Shown here piece after piece: positions 55,401-63,264 of a stretch of 64,000 nt of DNA. The position numbers and the translations under genes were made by a program. The notes below the pieces were generated by a model, which saw nothing but the letters and a program-made list of their open reading frames with translations, made no database searches and had not been told where the DNA came from. Each line of letters opens with the position of its first letter. Position 1 is the stretch's first letter. Origin of the DNA: CAYWRZ01 sp964460845. Its GTDB lineage: Bacteria; Bacteroidota; Bacteroidia; Flavobacteriales_D; UBA2798. The stretch spans positions 124,001 through 188,000 of the forward strand of contig CAYWRZ010000002.1 in the NCBI GenBank assembly GCA_964460845.1, given 5' to 3'.

Positions 55401-55601
55401 ATTGCACTTGCCTTCGGTGCCGGTGCGCAGAGCCGTATTCCGCTGGGTATTGTGGTAGTAGGCGGAATCATGTTCTCGCTTATCCTTACCCTGTTTGTCA
55501 TTCCGGGACTTTACTCTTTCCTTTCAAGGAAACGCCGCAAGCATATTGAAGAACAAGAGGAAAACGAAACCTTATCCTTAGCTGAGAATACGCAAGGATA
55601 A
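52488..55601 (+). CDS. RND efflux transporter permease (AcrB/MexB type)
   Basis: A 1037-residue inner-membrane pump with twelve helices and two large periplasmic domains. The N-terminus SLKRPVLAIVMNIVIVLFG and the motif GLVVDDGIVVTENIFKK near 400 contain the two proton-relay Asp residues of helix 4. The C-terminal GLVTKNGILIVEFANKK lies in helix 10. The length and GAIGYSFLGVREYPSIDPP fit HAE1-type drug/hydrophobe exporters rather than heavy-metal CusA. The partner adaptor is upstream; the outer-membrane channel must be encoded elsewhere. The next gene converges 11 bases away. Confidence 0.95.
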   Translation: MSLSSLSLKRPVLAIVMNIVIVLFGAIGYSFLGVREYPSIDPPVITVRTTYTGANAEIIESQITEPLEKSINGIAGIRSISSASNQGSSIITVEFGLDIDLEEAANDVRDKVSQAQRQLPVDIDGPPVVSKADANSDAIISMTVQSNTRNQLEVCDYATNVLLERLQTIPGVSTIQIWGEKKYAMRIWMDPASLAKYSLTPTDVITALDKENVELPSGKLSGNQTELTIKTFGKLVTEEDFNNLIVKSENNRIVRLGDVARAVLGPENEETILRESGIPMVALAVVPQPGANYIEIADEFYRRFEQLKKEIPEDITLNIALDNTRFVKHSIEEVEETLLIAFLLVVLIIYLFFRDWLIAFRPLIDIPVSLIGTFFIMYLCGFSINVLTLLGIVLATGLVVDDGIVVTENIFKKIEAGMPVRRAAREGSEEIYFAVIATSITLAIVFLPIIFLQGFVGSLFREFGIVVAGAVLISAFVSLSLTPVLNVKMARKKPGHTRFYTWSEPFFAGMDRGYKRLLEAFMKARWISWLILVACIGLILGIGRTLQSELAPLEDRSVFRMSVTAPEGTSYDYMDTYIQQLTRLVVDSVPEKRIVLSVTAPGFTGSGAVNTGFVRVMLVEPDQRDRSQTEIMDQINRNLKNYTEGRAFLIADQTISAGGGGRAGLPVQFVLQNSSFEKLREALPVFLEEAYKNPTFQGVDVNLKFNRPELIIEPDREKAAALNVSVADISQTLQLAFSGRRFGYFNMNGKQYQVMGQVERDYRDKPADLSLIYVRNSQGELVQLDNLVHITEQSNPPQLYHYDRYKSATVSAGLAPGKTIGDGIQAMEEIADKVLDETFTTSLTGPSRDFAESSSNTLFAFLLALVLVYLVLAAQFESFVDPLIIMITVPLALAGAILSLWVFGHTLNIFSEIGMIMLIGLVTKNGILIVEFANKKRDEGLEKREAVILAAAMRLRPILMTSLATALGALPIALAFGAGAQSRIPLGIVVVGGIMFSLILTLFVIPGLYSFLSRKRRKHIEEQEENETLSLAENTQG

Positions 55602-55612
55602 TACGGCACTTC

Positions 55613-56944
55613 TCAGATACCGAGGCTTAGTTTAGGTTTACGGAGAAAAAGTCCACGAAGTGGAATCATATCCATTATCAGTACCAATGCAATGCCCAAA
55701 AAAGGTAAGGCCGGCACTTTATAGCGCACGATAGCGCCCATTACCGGAGTTACCCAGCCTATCAGCACAAAAAGCAGCACCACCATACCCACACACAAAA
55801 AAAGCAGGTTGCGTTGCGCAGGTGCGAGGCTGTTCCTAAAACGAAATGCAGCTACGCAAGCTAATAATATGCACAGGTTTTCGAACCCTGCCAGCAGCAT
55901 CAACGGAGAGAAGGACTCGCCCGGGAAAGGTCGAAAAAACACATTCGCAAAAGCCTTGGGAGCCGCTTTCAGAAAAGTGAGGGGATCCGTATCAAGCGGA
56001 TATACGCTTACTATGCTCCCCGACTCCATCGCATCAGCCAAACGGATAAAATCAGTTTGCTTATACGCCAGTATTTCGTACAAGGGATAATCCGACAGGT
56101 GCGACCAGCAAAGGAAAAGCGCCACCGCCGAAAGGTACACCGTGAGATGCTTCAACCACACATTGCGATTACCCGTACACCTTACCCAGGCATACGCGAA
56201 TAAGCCTGGAATAAGCGCAAGCAGCACATATACTTTTAGGTATAACAGAAAAGCCAGGGCAGGAAACAACCATATCCAACGGCGCCATGCCTTAGGCGAT
56301 TCGAACAGGAAAAGAAAAGCATACATCAGCACACCGAGCGCTCCCAGCAAAAAACTTTCTTTGAGCATACCCGAGCCCCAAAACAAGACCGAAGGGAATA
56401 GAAAAATTACGATAGCCAGCGCTTTTTCTTTTCCGGGAATAAGCCTTTTTACCGCACGGTAAAACAAGGCCAGTCCCACCATCGAAAGGAAACAAGCCAA
56501 CACGGTGTGTATGGAATAATATCCCATGGAGAAAAGCCGGAAAAACGCATTGATGCGGATAATCGTGTGACTGTCGTTATACAATTCGTTTTCATACTGC
56601 CTGAACCAAAAGTTCATCTCGTTGTAATAATTCCGTTTAAAATAGTCGAGGTCGGAATCAAAGCCGAACAGCATACGGAAATAATCTTCGGGCTTGTGCC
56701 AAAGGGCATCGTACATAATACGGCTATCGTCGAAATACTTGAAAATATCGGCCGTGCTGCGATCGGTATAATAATAGGTATATAGCGCCGCCATTCCCAT
56801 TCCGGCCGCAATCTTCAGCAAAAACACATTTCGAAAAAACGAAGGATGCAGCGAAGAATCACGGAACAAAGAGAGCTTCCGAATCAGCAAAACTCCAACG
56901 CTGATCCAGGCTAACACAAGCGATATTTCAAGTATCAGATTCAC
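55613..56944 (-). CDS. Hypothetical polytopic membrane protein (possible GT-C or polymerase-like)
   Basis: A 443-residue protein with ten or more hydrophobic helices. An extracytoplasmic stretch at about 65-130 is rich in Tyr, Asp and Asn (YFDDSRIMYDALWHKPEDYF) and recalls the first loop of GT-C sugar transferases. A second long loop sits at about 290-340 (SIVSVYPLDTDPLTFLKAAPKAF). Family assignment is not safe. It could act in polysaccharide or glycolipid synthesis, as the neighbouring acyltransferase might, but that is inference. The end is convergent with the RND permease. A single gene. Confidence 0.65.
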   Translation of the reverse strand: MNLILEISLVLAWISVGVLLIRKLSLFRDSSLHPSFFRNVFLLKIAAGMGMAALYTYYYTDRSTADIFKYFDDSRIMYDALWHKPEDYFRMLFGFDSDLDYFKRNYYNEMNFWFRQYENELYNDSHTIIRINAFFRLFSMGYYSIHTVLACFLSMVGLALFYRAVKRLIPGKEKALAIVIFLFPSVLFWGSGMLKESFLLGALGVLMYAFLFLFESPKAWRRWIWLFPALAFLLYLKVYVLLALIPGLFAYAWVRCTGNRNVWLKHLTVYLSAVALFLCWSHLSDYPLYEILAYKQTDFIRLADAMESGSIVSVYPLDTDPLTFLKAAPKAFANVFFRPFPGESFSPLMLLAGFENLCILLACVAAFRFRNSLAPAQRNLLFLCVGMVVLLFVLIGWVTPVMGAIVRYKVPALPFLGIALVLIMDMIPLRGLFLRKPKLSLGI

Positions 56945-57067
56945 CGGGGGATAAAGATAGCAAACCTGTAGAATCGAAAGTACGAAGCTTCATAATGCCG
57001 TAAATAAAGCGCCAGACACATTTTGTTCTTCTCTATTTTTACCCCGGCTTATTTTTAAACGCATCCT

Positions 57068-57502
57068 ATGCACACTCCCCTTTTTCTTTCCGACCATGAA
57101 ATTGCCCGTAAAATTTTCCTGATTCGCGGCCATAAGGTCATGCTCGATTATCAATTGGCCGAATTGTATGAAATAGCCACCCGGCGGCTGAATGAACAGG
57201 TAAAACGCAACCTGAGTCGTTTTCCGGAAGACTTTATGTTTCAGCTTACTGAGAAAGAATGGCTGGACTTGATGTCGCAAAATGCGACATCAAGTGCGGT
57301 ACATTGGGGCGGAAGACGAAAGCTGCCTTATGCCTTTACGGAACACGGAGTATTGATGCTGTCGAGCGTATTAAACAGCGAAAAAGCCATTCAGGTAAAC
57401 ATCCGTATAATGCGGATTCACATCCGGTTCAGAGACATGATGCTCAGTCATAAAGATATACTATCTCAAGCTAGGAAGAATCTTAACAAACTACTTTATT
57501 GA
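57068..57502 (+). pseudogene. ORF6N-domain protein gene, 5' part (interrupted)
   Basis: A 144-residue frame with a complete ORF6N DNA-binding domain: IRGHKVMLDYQLAELYEIATRRLNEQVKRNLSRFPEDFMFQLT and YAFTEHGVLMLSSVLNS. Normal members continue with a coiled-coil helix and end in an Ile-Gly-Phe-Lys-like motif. Here the frame changes character after SHKDIL (about 57462) and stops soon after in AT-rich DNA. A matching C-terminal fragment is found at 58306-58482 (ending VGFKPPRKKG). The likely reading is that a cassette of about 850 bases broke the gene. The remaining domain may still be made and bind DNA. Confidence 0.7.
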
Positions 57503-57529
57503 AAATTTCATTTAAAGTTGTTAACTTTA
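57499..57529 (+). promoter_or_regulatory. Candidate promoter of the inserted gene pair
   Basis: TTG (57499-57501), 20 bases, TAACTTTA (57522-57529, one mismatch from TAnnTTTG). The predicted start is at the ATG of the first inserted gene (57537). Confidence 0.35.
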
Positions 57530-57536
57530 TGCTTAT

Positions 57537-57830
57537 ATGAATACCGTTTTAGACATAGAAGGCAAAAAAAACAAGTCCAAAGCAATACAATTTTGGAGCG
57601 ACCAAATTTTTACCGACTATTACAACACCTACTATAACACCCTAACATTAAAAGGATTAGACAAAGAATTTAATACTGAACTTAATTCTTTAATTAAAGT
57701 TATGGGTCGATTGAGCGAGTCTGAAAAAAAGGCGTTCATTAACCTTTTAGCAAAAGTGATTGAACATTATTTAGAACAAAAAATTGACAAGGAAATTGAT
57801 TACTCATTCCAAAAACTTTTCAAATTCTAA
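57537..57830 (+). CDS. Hypothetical protein, first gene of the AT-rich cassette
   Basis: A 97-residue charged helical protein that I do not recognise. It has a Lys-rich start (EGKKNKSKAIQFW), a Tyr-rich middle (FTDYYNTYYNTLTLKG) and a C-terminal helix ending FQKLFKF. No signal peptide or motif is seen. Base composition is lower in G+C than the flanks (21 G/C among bases 57541-57600). Its TAA shares a base with the ATG of the next gene (TAATG), so the two are translationally coupled. Together they lie inside the broken ORF6N gene. Possibly a small regulator or antitoxin-like protein, but nothing proves it. Confidence 0.6.
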   Translation: MNTVLDIEGKKNKSKAIQFWSDQIFTDYYNTYYNTLTLKGLDKEFNTELNSLIKVMGRLSESEKKAFINLLAKVIEHYLEQKIDKEIDYSFQKLFKF

Positions 57831-58282
57831 TGGCTGAGAACGAAAATAAAGAGCTAGAGAAAACATCAGAGAACGAGCCTAAATCAGATAAAGAGACGGA
57901 CGATAATCAAGAGTCACTCATTCCAGATGAGATTCTTGAAGCTATTCCTGTTGAAGAAAGAGGGAAAGTCATTAGTATTATCAAACAGTCTATGGTTTCT
58001 AGCATAACTAGACGAAGTAATCCTATTGCTGAAAAAATCACAACCGAACATATTACACAGTTAATCAACAAATCTGACGAAACAGATAAACGTGACCGAA
58101 AAGAAAGACAAGGACAGCGAAATCATGATCTGCTCTTAGTAATTATTGGCTTAATCTTTATTGGTTTTCTAATTGTTTTTCTGCAACAAGACAAAGACTT
58201 GTTATTAAAAATCGTCATTGCAATTATTTCGTTTGTAGGTGGTTTTGGAATAGGAAAATCGGCAAAAAAGAAAGAAGAGTAA
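57830..58282 (+). CDS. Hypothetical two-helix membrane protein, second gene of the cassette
   Basis: A 150-residue protein. Residues 1-65 are acidic, Glu/Lys/Asp-rich and probably disordered (NKELEKTSENEPKSDKETDD). A helical stretch carries RRSNPIAEKITTEH. Two membrane helices follow (about 100-118, LLLVIIGLIFIGFLIVFL, and 124-143, LLKIVIAIISFVGGFGIG), then a basic tail (KSAKKKEE). The layout is loosely like DUF2335 or other small 2TM proteins, some found in defence islands; I cannot confirm that. Co-translated with the gene before. The whole cassette looks acquired. Confidence 0.6.
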   Translation: MAENENKELEKTSENEPKSDKETDDNQESLIPDEILEAIPVEERGKVISIIKQSMVSSITRRSNPIAEKITTEHITQLINKSDETDKRDRKERQGQRNHDLLLVIIGLIFIGFLIVFLQQDKDLLLKIVIAIISFVGGFGIGKSAKKKEE

Positions 58283-58305
58283 ACGAGAAACACGTAACAT
58301 TATAG

Positions 58306-58482
58306 CTTAATATAGCAGAGTGGCATCAAATACTCAATAGCATTCAGCTAGTGGGTGTGTTTGATAGGATGATTGAACTATATCGCCAATACTTCAATGT
58401 TAATCATCCCAAACACCTGCTCCAGACACCGCAGGAAGAACGGGCGGCTGTGGGTTTCAAACCACCACGAAAGAAAGGATAA
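58306..58482 (+). pseudogene. ORF6N gene, detached 3' part
   Basis: An open frame without its own start, reading from just after a TAG at 58303-58305. It encodes a helical stretch VFDRMIELYRQYFNVNHPKHL, then LLQTPQEERAAVGFKPPRKKG and a TAA. The ending Arg-Ala-Ala-Val-Gly-Phe-Lys fits the usual ORF6N C-terminal motif, and codon use is host-like, richer in G+C than the cassette. The exact left edge is uncertain; somewhere between 58306 and about 58350. AGCTAG occurs at both 57469-57474 and 58346-58351, but the reading phase differs, so it may be coincidence. Confidence 0.55.
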
Positions 58483-58484
58483 GC

Positions 58485-60092
58485 TCAGCCTCCGGCAATG
58501 GCGGCTTTCACAAAACCGGAGAAAAGCGGATGCGGATTCACCACCGTGCTCTTGTACTCGGGGTGAAACTGTACGCCGATAAACCAGGGATGATCGCGCA
58601 GCTCTACTATCTCGACCAGCCCGCTTTCGGGGTTAATCCCTACCGGCACCATACCCGCTGCGGTATAAGCATCGAGATACGCGTTATTAAATTCGTAACG
58701 ATGGCGATGGCGTTCGGAAATCTGCTCACGGCCATAAACTTCAAATACTTTCGAATCGCGGCTTAGGGTACAGGGATAAGCGCCCAAACGCATGGTTCCG
58801 CCCTTGTCGGTTACTTCTTTCTGCGACGACATCAGATTGATTACCGGATCTTTGGTAGTCGGCTCTATCTCTACTGTATGTGCTTCTTTTAACCCGAGTA
58901 CATTGCGGGCAAATTCAATCACGGCACATTGCATACCGAGACAGATTCCGAAAAACGGAATTTTCTGCTCACGGGCATAACGAATGGCGGTAATTTTTCC
59001 TTCAATGCCACGCGATCCGAAACCCGGTGCCACCAATATTCCACGTAAGCCTTCCAGCTTCTCGGCGGCATTGTCGTCGGTGAGAGATTCGGAATGAATC
59101 CACACCAGCTCTACTTTACAATCGTTCACCGCACCGGCATGCACAAATGCTTCTACGATCGATTTATAAGAGTCTTTCAGCTCAATATATTTGCCCACCA
59201 GCCCAATTTTCACCCGACGGGTCGGATGCTTGAGTCGGTACAAAAATTCATTCCACTGCGAAAGCTCCGGTTCGCTACCCAGGGGCATATCCAGCTTGGA
59301 AAGCACCACCTGATCGAGCTCTTCTTCTTTCATCAGCATAGGCACGTCGTAAATGGTAGGCGCATCGATCGACTCGATAACCGCATTTTTAGAGACGTTA
59401 CAAAACTTGGCTATCTTTTCTTTCAAATCGCGGGTAAGCGTATGCTCGGTACGGCATACCAGCACATCGGGCTGCACCCCGAACTCGAGCAACTGTTTGA
59501 CGGAATGCTGAGTAGGCTTGGTCTTTAATTCGCCCGAAGCAGCCAGGTATGGTACCAGCGTAAGGTGTATCACGATACAGTTTTTACCAAACTCCCATTT
59601 AAGCTGACGTACAGCCTCTACATAAGGCAAAGATTCGATATCGCCTACGGTGCCTCCTATTTCGGTAATGACAAATTCGAAGTTTCCCCCCACTCCCAGT
59701 TGACGAATACGGTGCTTAATTTCGTCAGTAATATGCGGAATAACCTGCACGGTTTTGCCGAGGTATTCGCCTCTGCGTTCCTTTTCGATCACAGACTGAT
59801 AAATGCGCCCTGTAGTCACGTTATTGGCCTGCGAGGTGGGCACATTCAGAAAACGCTCGTAGTGGCCGAGATCGAGGTCCGTTTCAGCCCCGTCTTCGGT
59901 CACATAACACTCTCCATGCTCATACGGATTAAGCGTTCCCGGATCGACATTGATATAAGGATCAAGCTTCTGAATGGTTACGGAATACCCCCTTGCCTGA
60001 AGGAGCTTGGCCAAAGAAGCGGAAATAATTCCTTTGCCTAAAGATGATGTAACACCCCCGGTTACAAAAATGTACTTAGCTGAACTTGACAT
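58485..60092 (-). CDS. pyrG: CTP synthase
   Basis: A 535-residue enzyme that makes CTP from UTP, ATP and glutamine. The N-terminal synthase domain begins KYIFVTGGVTSSLGKGI and holds GTLNPYEHGECYVTEDGAE. The C-terminal class-I glutaminase domain has GICLGMQ with the nucleophile Cys, then VQFHPEYKS with the catalytic His-Pro-Glu. Length is normal. A perfect -7 element (TACTTTTG, reverse strand 60121-60128) sits 30 bases upstream. The 3' end lies 2 bases from the stop of the ORF6N remnant. Confidence 0.97.
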   Translation of the reverse strand: MSSSAKYIFVTGGVTSSLGKGIISASLAKLLQARGYSVTIQKLDPYINVDPGTLNPYEHGECYVTEDGAETDLDLGHYERFLNVPTSQANNVTTGRIYQSVIEKERRGEYLGKTVQVIPHITDEIKHRIRQLGVGGNFEFVITEIGGTVGDIESLPYVEAVRQLKWEFGKNCIVIHLTLVPYLAASGELKTKPTQHSVKQLLEFGVQPDVLVCRTEHTLTRDLKEKIAKFCNVSKNAVIESIDAPTIYDVPMLMKEEELDQVVLSKLDMPLGSEPELSQWNEFLYRLKHPTRRVKIGLVGKYIELKDSYKSIVEAFVHAGAVNDCKVELVWIHSESLTDDNAAEKLEGLRGILVAPGFGSRGIEGKITAIRYAREQKIPFFGICLGMQCAVIEFARNVLGLKEAHTVEIEPTTKDPVINLMSSQKEVTDKGGTMRLGAYPCTLSRDSKVFEVYGREQISERHRHRYEFNNAYLDAYTAAGMVPVGINPESGLVEIVELRDHPWFIGVQFHPEYKSTVVNPHPLFSGFVKAAIAGG

Positions 60093-60120
60093 GAAAAAAT
60101 AGATTTGTAACTACGGGGTT

Positions 60121-60128
60121 CAAAAGTA
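60121..60128 (-). promoter_or_regulatory. Candidate -7 element of pyrG
   Basis: Reads TACTTTTG on the minus strand, a perfect TAnnTTTG and identical to the parA candidate. The predicted leader is about 20 bases. No clear -33 box at the usual spacing. Confidence 0.4.
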
Positions 60129-60211
60129 GCAAAAATTAGAGAATTAACTACATGAAACGACCGAACCGGGAAAATAAAATCCCGGTTCAACTCGCTAAGG
60201 ATAAAAGAAAT

Positions 60212-60751
60212 TTACTTAAATACCGGCTCGATAAACAATACTTCGATGGTAAATTGTCCGCTTTGCTTGTTTTCGAGCAAACCGATTTGCGCACTGGGCT
60301 GCTTGGCCTGTATGGCAAACACTTCCGAGTCGTATTCGAGCACGGTCGAATAGCCGCCTACATAATTGCCCTCGTAATTATCGCGCTGCACAAATTTGTC
60401 GGGTGCATTGGCCGTAAGCACTTCCAGCATACGCTGCAACAGTTGTTTGGCTTTGGCTTTGTCGGTACCGGCCGAAAACAACGACTGGTGAGTGGTAATT
60501 CCTTCTCCATCGACCACTATCCGGGCAGAAGCCGCTCCGGCGAAGCTAAGTGTAGTCGCGTAAGCGGCCACGTAATTGCCTTCGTTGATGGTTTGCTTTT
60601 CACTCGATTTAGCACCCGAAAATCGTTTTTTAGCCTCGGCAAAAAGCGCTTTGGTCTGTTTGGTGAAATCTTCGGTCTGAAGGGTGTAATCCTGCGCAAC
60701 CGCGCCATAAGAAAAAGCTAAAAAGAAGAAAAACGTAGCGAAAATTTTCAT
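60212..60751 (-). CDS. Hypothetical exported protein
   Basis: A 179-residue protein with a signal peptide (about 1-20, FFFLAFSYGAVAQ). The mature part is a small alpha/beta fold with a repeated pattern GNYVAAYAT and GNYVGGYST, two related halves of about 65 residues. It has no Cys lipobox. I do not recognise the family. It starts 30 bases after the DUF5723 gene on the same strand and probably shares its transcript. It may be a periplasmic partner of that outer-membrane protein. Confidence 0.65.
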   Translation of the reverse strand: MKIFATFFFFLAFSYGAVAQDYTLQTEDFTKQTKALFAEAKKRFSGAKSSEKQTINEGNYVAAYATTLSFAGAASARIVVDGEGITTHQSLFSAGTDKAKAKQLLQRMLEVLTANAPDKFVQRDNYEGNYVGGYSTVLEYDSEVFAIQAKQPSAQIGLLENKQSGQFTIEVLFIEPVFK

Positions 60752-60781
60752 GGTGTTAAAAATTGAATTTCACATTTCTTA

Positions 60782-62257
60782 TCAAAAACGATACCGCAGA
60801 AAACCGGTGCTGAGTGAAAGTGTAGGTCCATTACGTGCAAAGAAGGTCACCGCATCGCGCGAAGCAATCCCACCTTCCCAGGTGCCTTTACCCGAAACAA
60901 AGGTGATTCCCACCGGAATCCGGAAAGGATAATTTCCTCCGGTAAGCATCCCGGCCGAGATCCGCAGCCATTTGATAGGTGTCACGTCGCCCCCTAATCC
61001 GATAATAGCCTTGTCGAAATTACCGGCTACGTCGTTGCCCGGAAGGATAAGGTCCACGCCAGCCTCGACGATTTTGCCCAGCTTCATACTGGCGCCAAAA
61101 CGATATACGGTAGGCAGACTTACTTTTTTAGAGGCCACTCCATCCCAACTGAACATTCCGCTCTCGCCCGCAATCTCGTCGATTTGCGAAAGGAGGTTAA
61201 AGCTGTTCAGCCCGGCATTATTGATGTCGTACACCAGGGTGTCGTTCATGGTATAAGCATTTCCGTTCCAGGTCATGCTGCCCAGGTTACTTACCGAAGC
61301 TCCCAGTTTCAAACGTCCGCCTATCACCACATTTACCCCGACATCCATTCCCCAGCCGTGGCCTACGGGACGGGGCAAAAAGCTATTTCCTCCGGTAATG
61401 GCCGAAGGATTGCTAAGCGCCGCCGATCCGTAATCGATATTAAACAGCGGTGAAAAAGAAGAAAAGGCATTCAGGTTTCCACCCGAAGCACTCACATCGA
61501 GGTAAGCCATACCCTGAAAATACTTGACACCCACACCGGCGTAAAGGGCAAATACGCTGTCGTTACCTATAATTTTACGACCGTAAGAAAGGTTCCATTC
61601 CCGAACCCAGGACATGGTAAGCACCGATCCGTCCATGATCTGCGAAATATAACGCGGTATATTCGTAAATCCGTTCACAATATTATTCAGGGTATCCTGG
61701 CTGTATTCGCCATTGGGAATGACTACGGTATCGCTTCCATTGTAGTACTGGAGACTGTCAAAATAAGGCGCATTAAATCCCATAAAAAGTATCTCCGAAG
61801 CGGTTTGTCCCAGCCTGGAGTACCATTGAAAACGATCGTTTATCCGAAAGGCAATGCCCCCCAGCTTAGGCGATGAAAAAGCAAACCCGAACGAGGTTCC
61901 GTCCACATTAATGGCAAAGCCCGAATTGGTAAAATCGCGCGCCGCATTCATTTTTTCGTCGTACGTAAAAGCCCCTTTATCGCCACGAATAGCCATTCCC
62001 ACACTCTTACGCAATTCCTGACGGGTAAGGGCTTCCGAATGCACGGAATAGGTCATCTCGGCAAAACCCATCGTGAACCGTTTATTGTAAGGCGAAGTCC
62101 ACCCGAGGTTGGCCGGATTTATTCCTAAGGATTGGTAATCGGTAGCAAAAGTGGTGCTTGCCCCACGCCCGGCATTGGAAAAGGAGCCGTATTCGTGCTG
62201 CGCATAAATGCCTGAAGAAAATGCGAGAAAAGAAAAAAGAAGTAAAGCCTGTTTCAT
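60782..62257 (-). CDS. DUF5723 family outer-membrane protein
   Basis: A 491-residue exported protein. Signal peptide about 1-19 (FLAFSSGIYA). The mature protein is made of amphipathic beta strands. The N-terminal motif TDYQSLGINPANLGW defines DUF5723, a group of PorV/FadL-like barrel proteins in Bacteroidota. A C-terminal strand ending in Phe closes the chain (LSTGFLRYRF), typical of barrels inserted by BamA. The function is unknown. It heads a two-gene unit with the hypothetical exported protein at 60212-60751. Confidence 0.85.
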   Translation of the reverse strand: MKQALLLFSFLAFSSGIYAQHEYGSFSNAGRGASTTFATDYQSLGINPANLGWTSPYNKRFTMGFAEMTYSVHSEALTRQELRKSVGMAIRGDKGAFTYDEKMNAARDFTNSGFAINVDGTSFGFAFSSPKLGGIAFRINDRFQWYSRLGQTASEILFMGFNAPYFDSLQYYNGSDTVVIPNGEYSQDTLNNIVNGFTNIPRYISQIMDGSVLTMSWVREWNLSYGRKIIGNDSVFALYAGVGVKYFQGMAYLDVSASGGNLNAFSSFSPLFNIDYGSAALSNPSAITGGNSFLPRPVGHGWGMDVGVNVVIGGRLKLGASVSNLGSMTWNGNAYTMNDTLVYDINNAGLNSFNLLSQIDEIAGESGMFSWDGVASKKVSLPTVYRFGASMKLGKIVEAGVDLILPGNDVAGNFDKAIIGLGGDVTPIKWLRISAGMLTGGNYPFRIPVGITFVSGKGTWEGGIASRDAVTFFARNGPTLSLSTGFLRYRF

Positions 62258-62372
62258 GCAGTGTGAGTTGAAATAGCCTGTGAAAGGTAAAAAAATTTGC
62301 GATGCAAACGGAAAAGCACAAACACCTATAGAATAAGCACTTATTGCTCACTTATAACGGAGTACAGGATGC

Positions 62373-63263
62373 TTATACCCACTCTATTCCCTTTTTCAGG
62401 TAAGAAAGAGTTTCGGCTTCGGCACTACCCGCTTCGGGTATATGGTTGTAAAACCAGGAAGCCTGTTCGGGCAAACTCATCAAAATGGATTCGGTACGCC
62501 CGTTGGTTTCGAGACCGAAACGCGTACCACGGTCGTACACCAGGTTAAACTCTACATAACGCCCTCTGCGCAGCAGTTGCCACTGTTTCTGTTCCGAAGT
62601 GTAAGCAAGCGCACGATTAAGCGCTACCTGCTCTTCGTAACAGGCCAAAAAAGTACGCCCCACCGCACAGGAAAAGGCAAAAAGCTGTTCCTTGTCAAGT
62701 CCCGTGCTGTTGTTGAGATGATCAAAAAAGATTCCACCTACCCCACGCGTTTCGTTACGGTGCGGAATAAAAAAGTAATCGTCGGCCCAGGATTTAAATT
62801 TTCGGTAAAATGAAGCTTCGAACCTGTCGCAAACTTCTTTCAGCCGACCGTGAAACAGGCGAGCCTGCTCAGGACGCACATAATGCGGGGTAAGATCGAT
62901 ACCGCCGCCAAACCAATACACGCCGCTGTCGGTTTCAAAATAGCGGATGTTCATGTGGATAACCGGTACGAAAGGATTCTGCGGATGCAGCACAATAGAC
63001 ACTCCGGTGGCGTAAAAAGAAGCCGATTCGCCGAACTCTTTTTTTAACGGATCAGGAATAGCGCCATGCACGGCCGAAAAATTGACTCCGCCTTTTTCGA
63101 GCACATCGCCCTGGCGAATCACGCGCGAACGCCCACCGCCTCCACCTTCTCGCTGCCATTGATCTTCGATAAACACCGCTTTGCCGTCGATGCGTTCGAG
63201 TTCGGCGCAAATTTCATCCTGTATCTTTTGGTATTCGAGGCTTATCGCTTCGCGGGTAAGCAT
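62373..63263 (-). CDS. hemF: Oxygen-dependent coproporphyrinogen III oxidase
   Basis: A 296-residue enzyme that converts coproporphyrinogen III to protoporphyrinogen IX in aerobic haem synthesis. Family blocks present are WQREGGGGGRSRVI, VSIVLHPQNPFVPVIHMNIRYFE, WFGGGIDLTPHYV and EFNLVYDRGTRFGLETNGRTESILMSLP. Length is normal. It starts 1 base after the stop of the truncated upstream gene, so it is probably in the same operon. The O2-dependent form means the organism can grow with oxygen. Confidence 0.96.
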   Translation of the reverse strand: MLTREAISLEYQKIQDEICAELERIDGKAVFIEDQWQREGGGGGRSRVIRQGDVLEKGGVNFSAVHGAIPDPLKKEFGESASFYATGVSIVLHPQNPFVPVIHMNIRYFETDSGVYWFGGGIDLTPHYVRPEQARLFHGRLKEVCDRFEASFYRKFKSWADDYFFIPHRNETRGVGGIFFDHLNNSTGLDKEQLFAFSCAVGRTFLACYEEQVALNRALAYTSEQKQWQLLRRGRYVEFNLVYDRGTRFGLETNGRTESILMSLPEQASWFYNHIPEAGSAEAETLSYLKKGIEWV

Positions 63264-63264
63264 A

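Noticed and set aside
57469..58351. AGCTAG at both edges of the cassette as a target-site duplication
   Set aside because: The two copies are in different reading phases of the ORF6N gene, and a six-base match is weak evidence. Kept only as a note.
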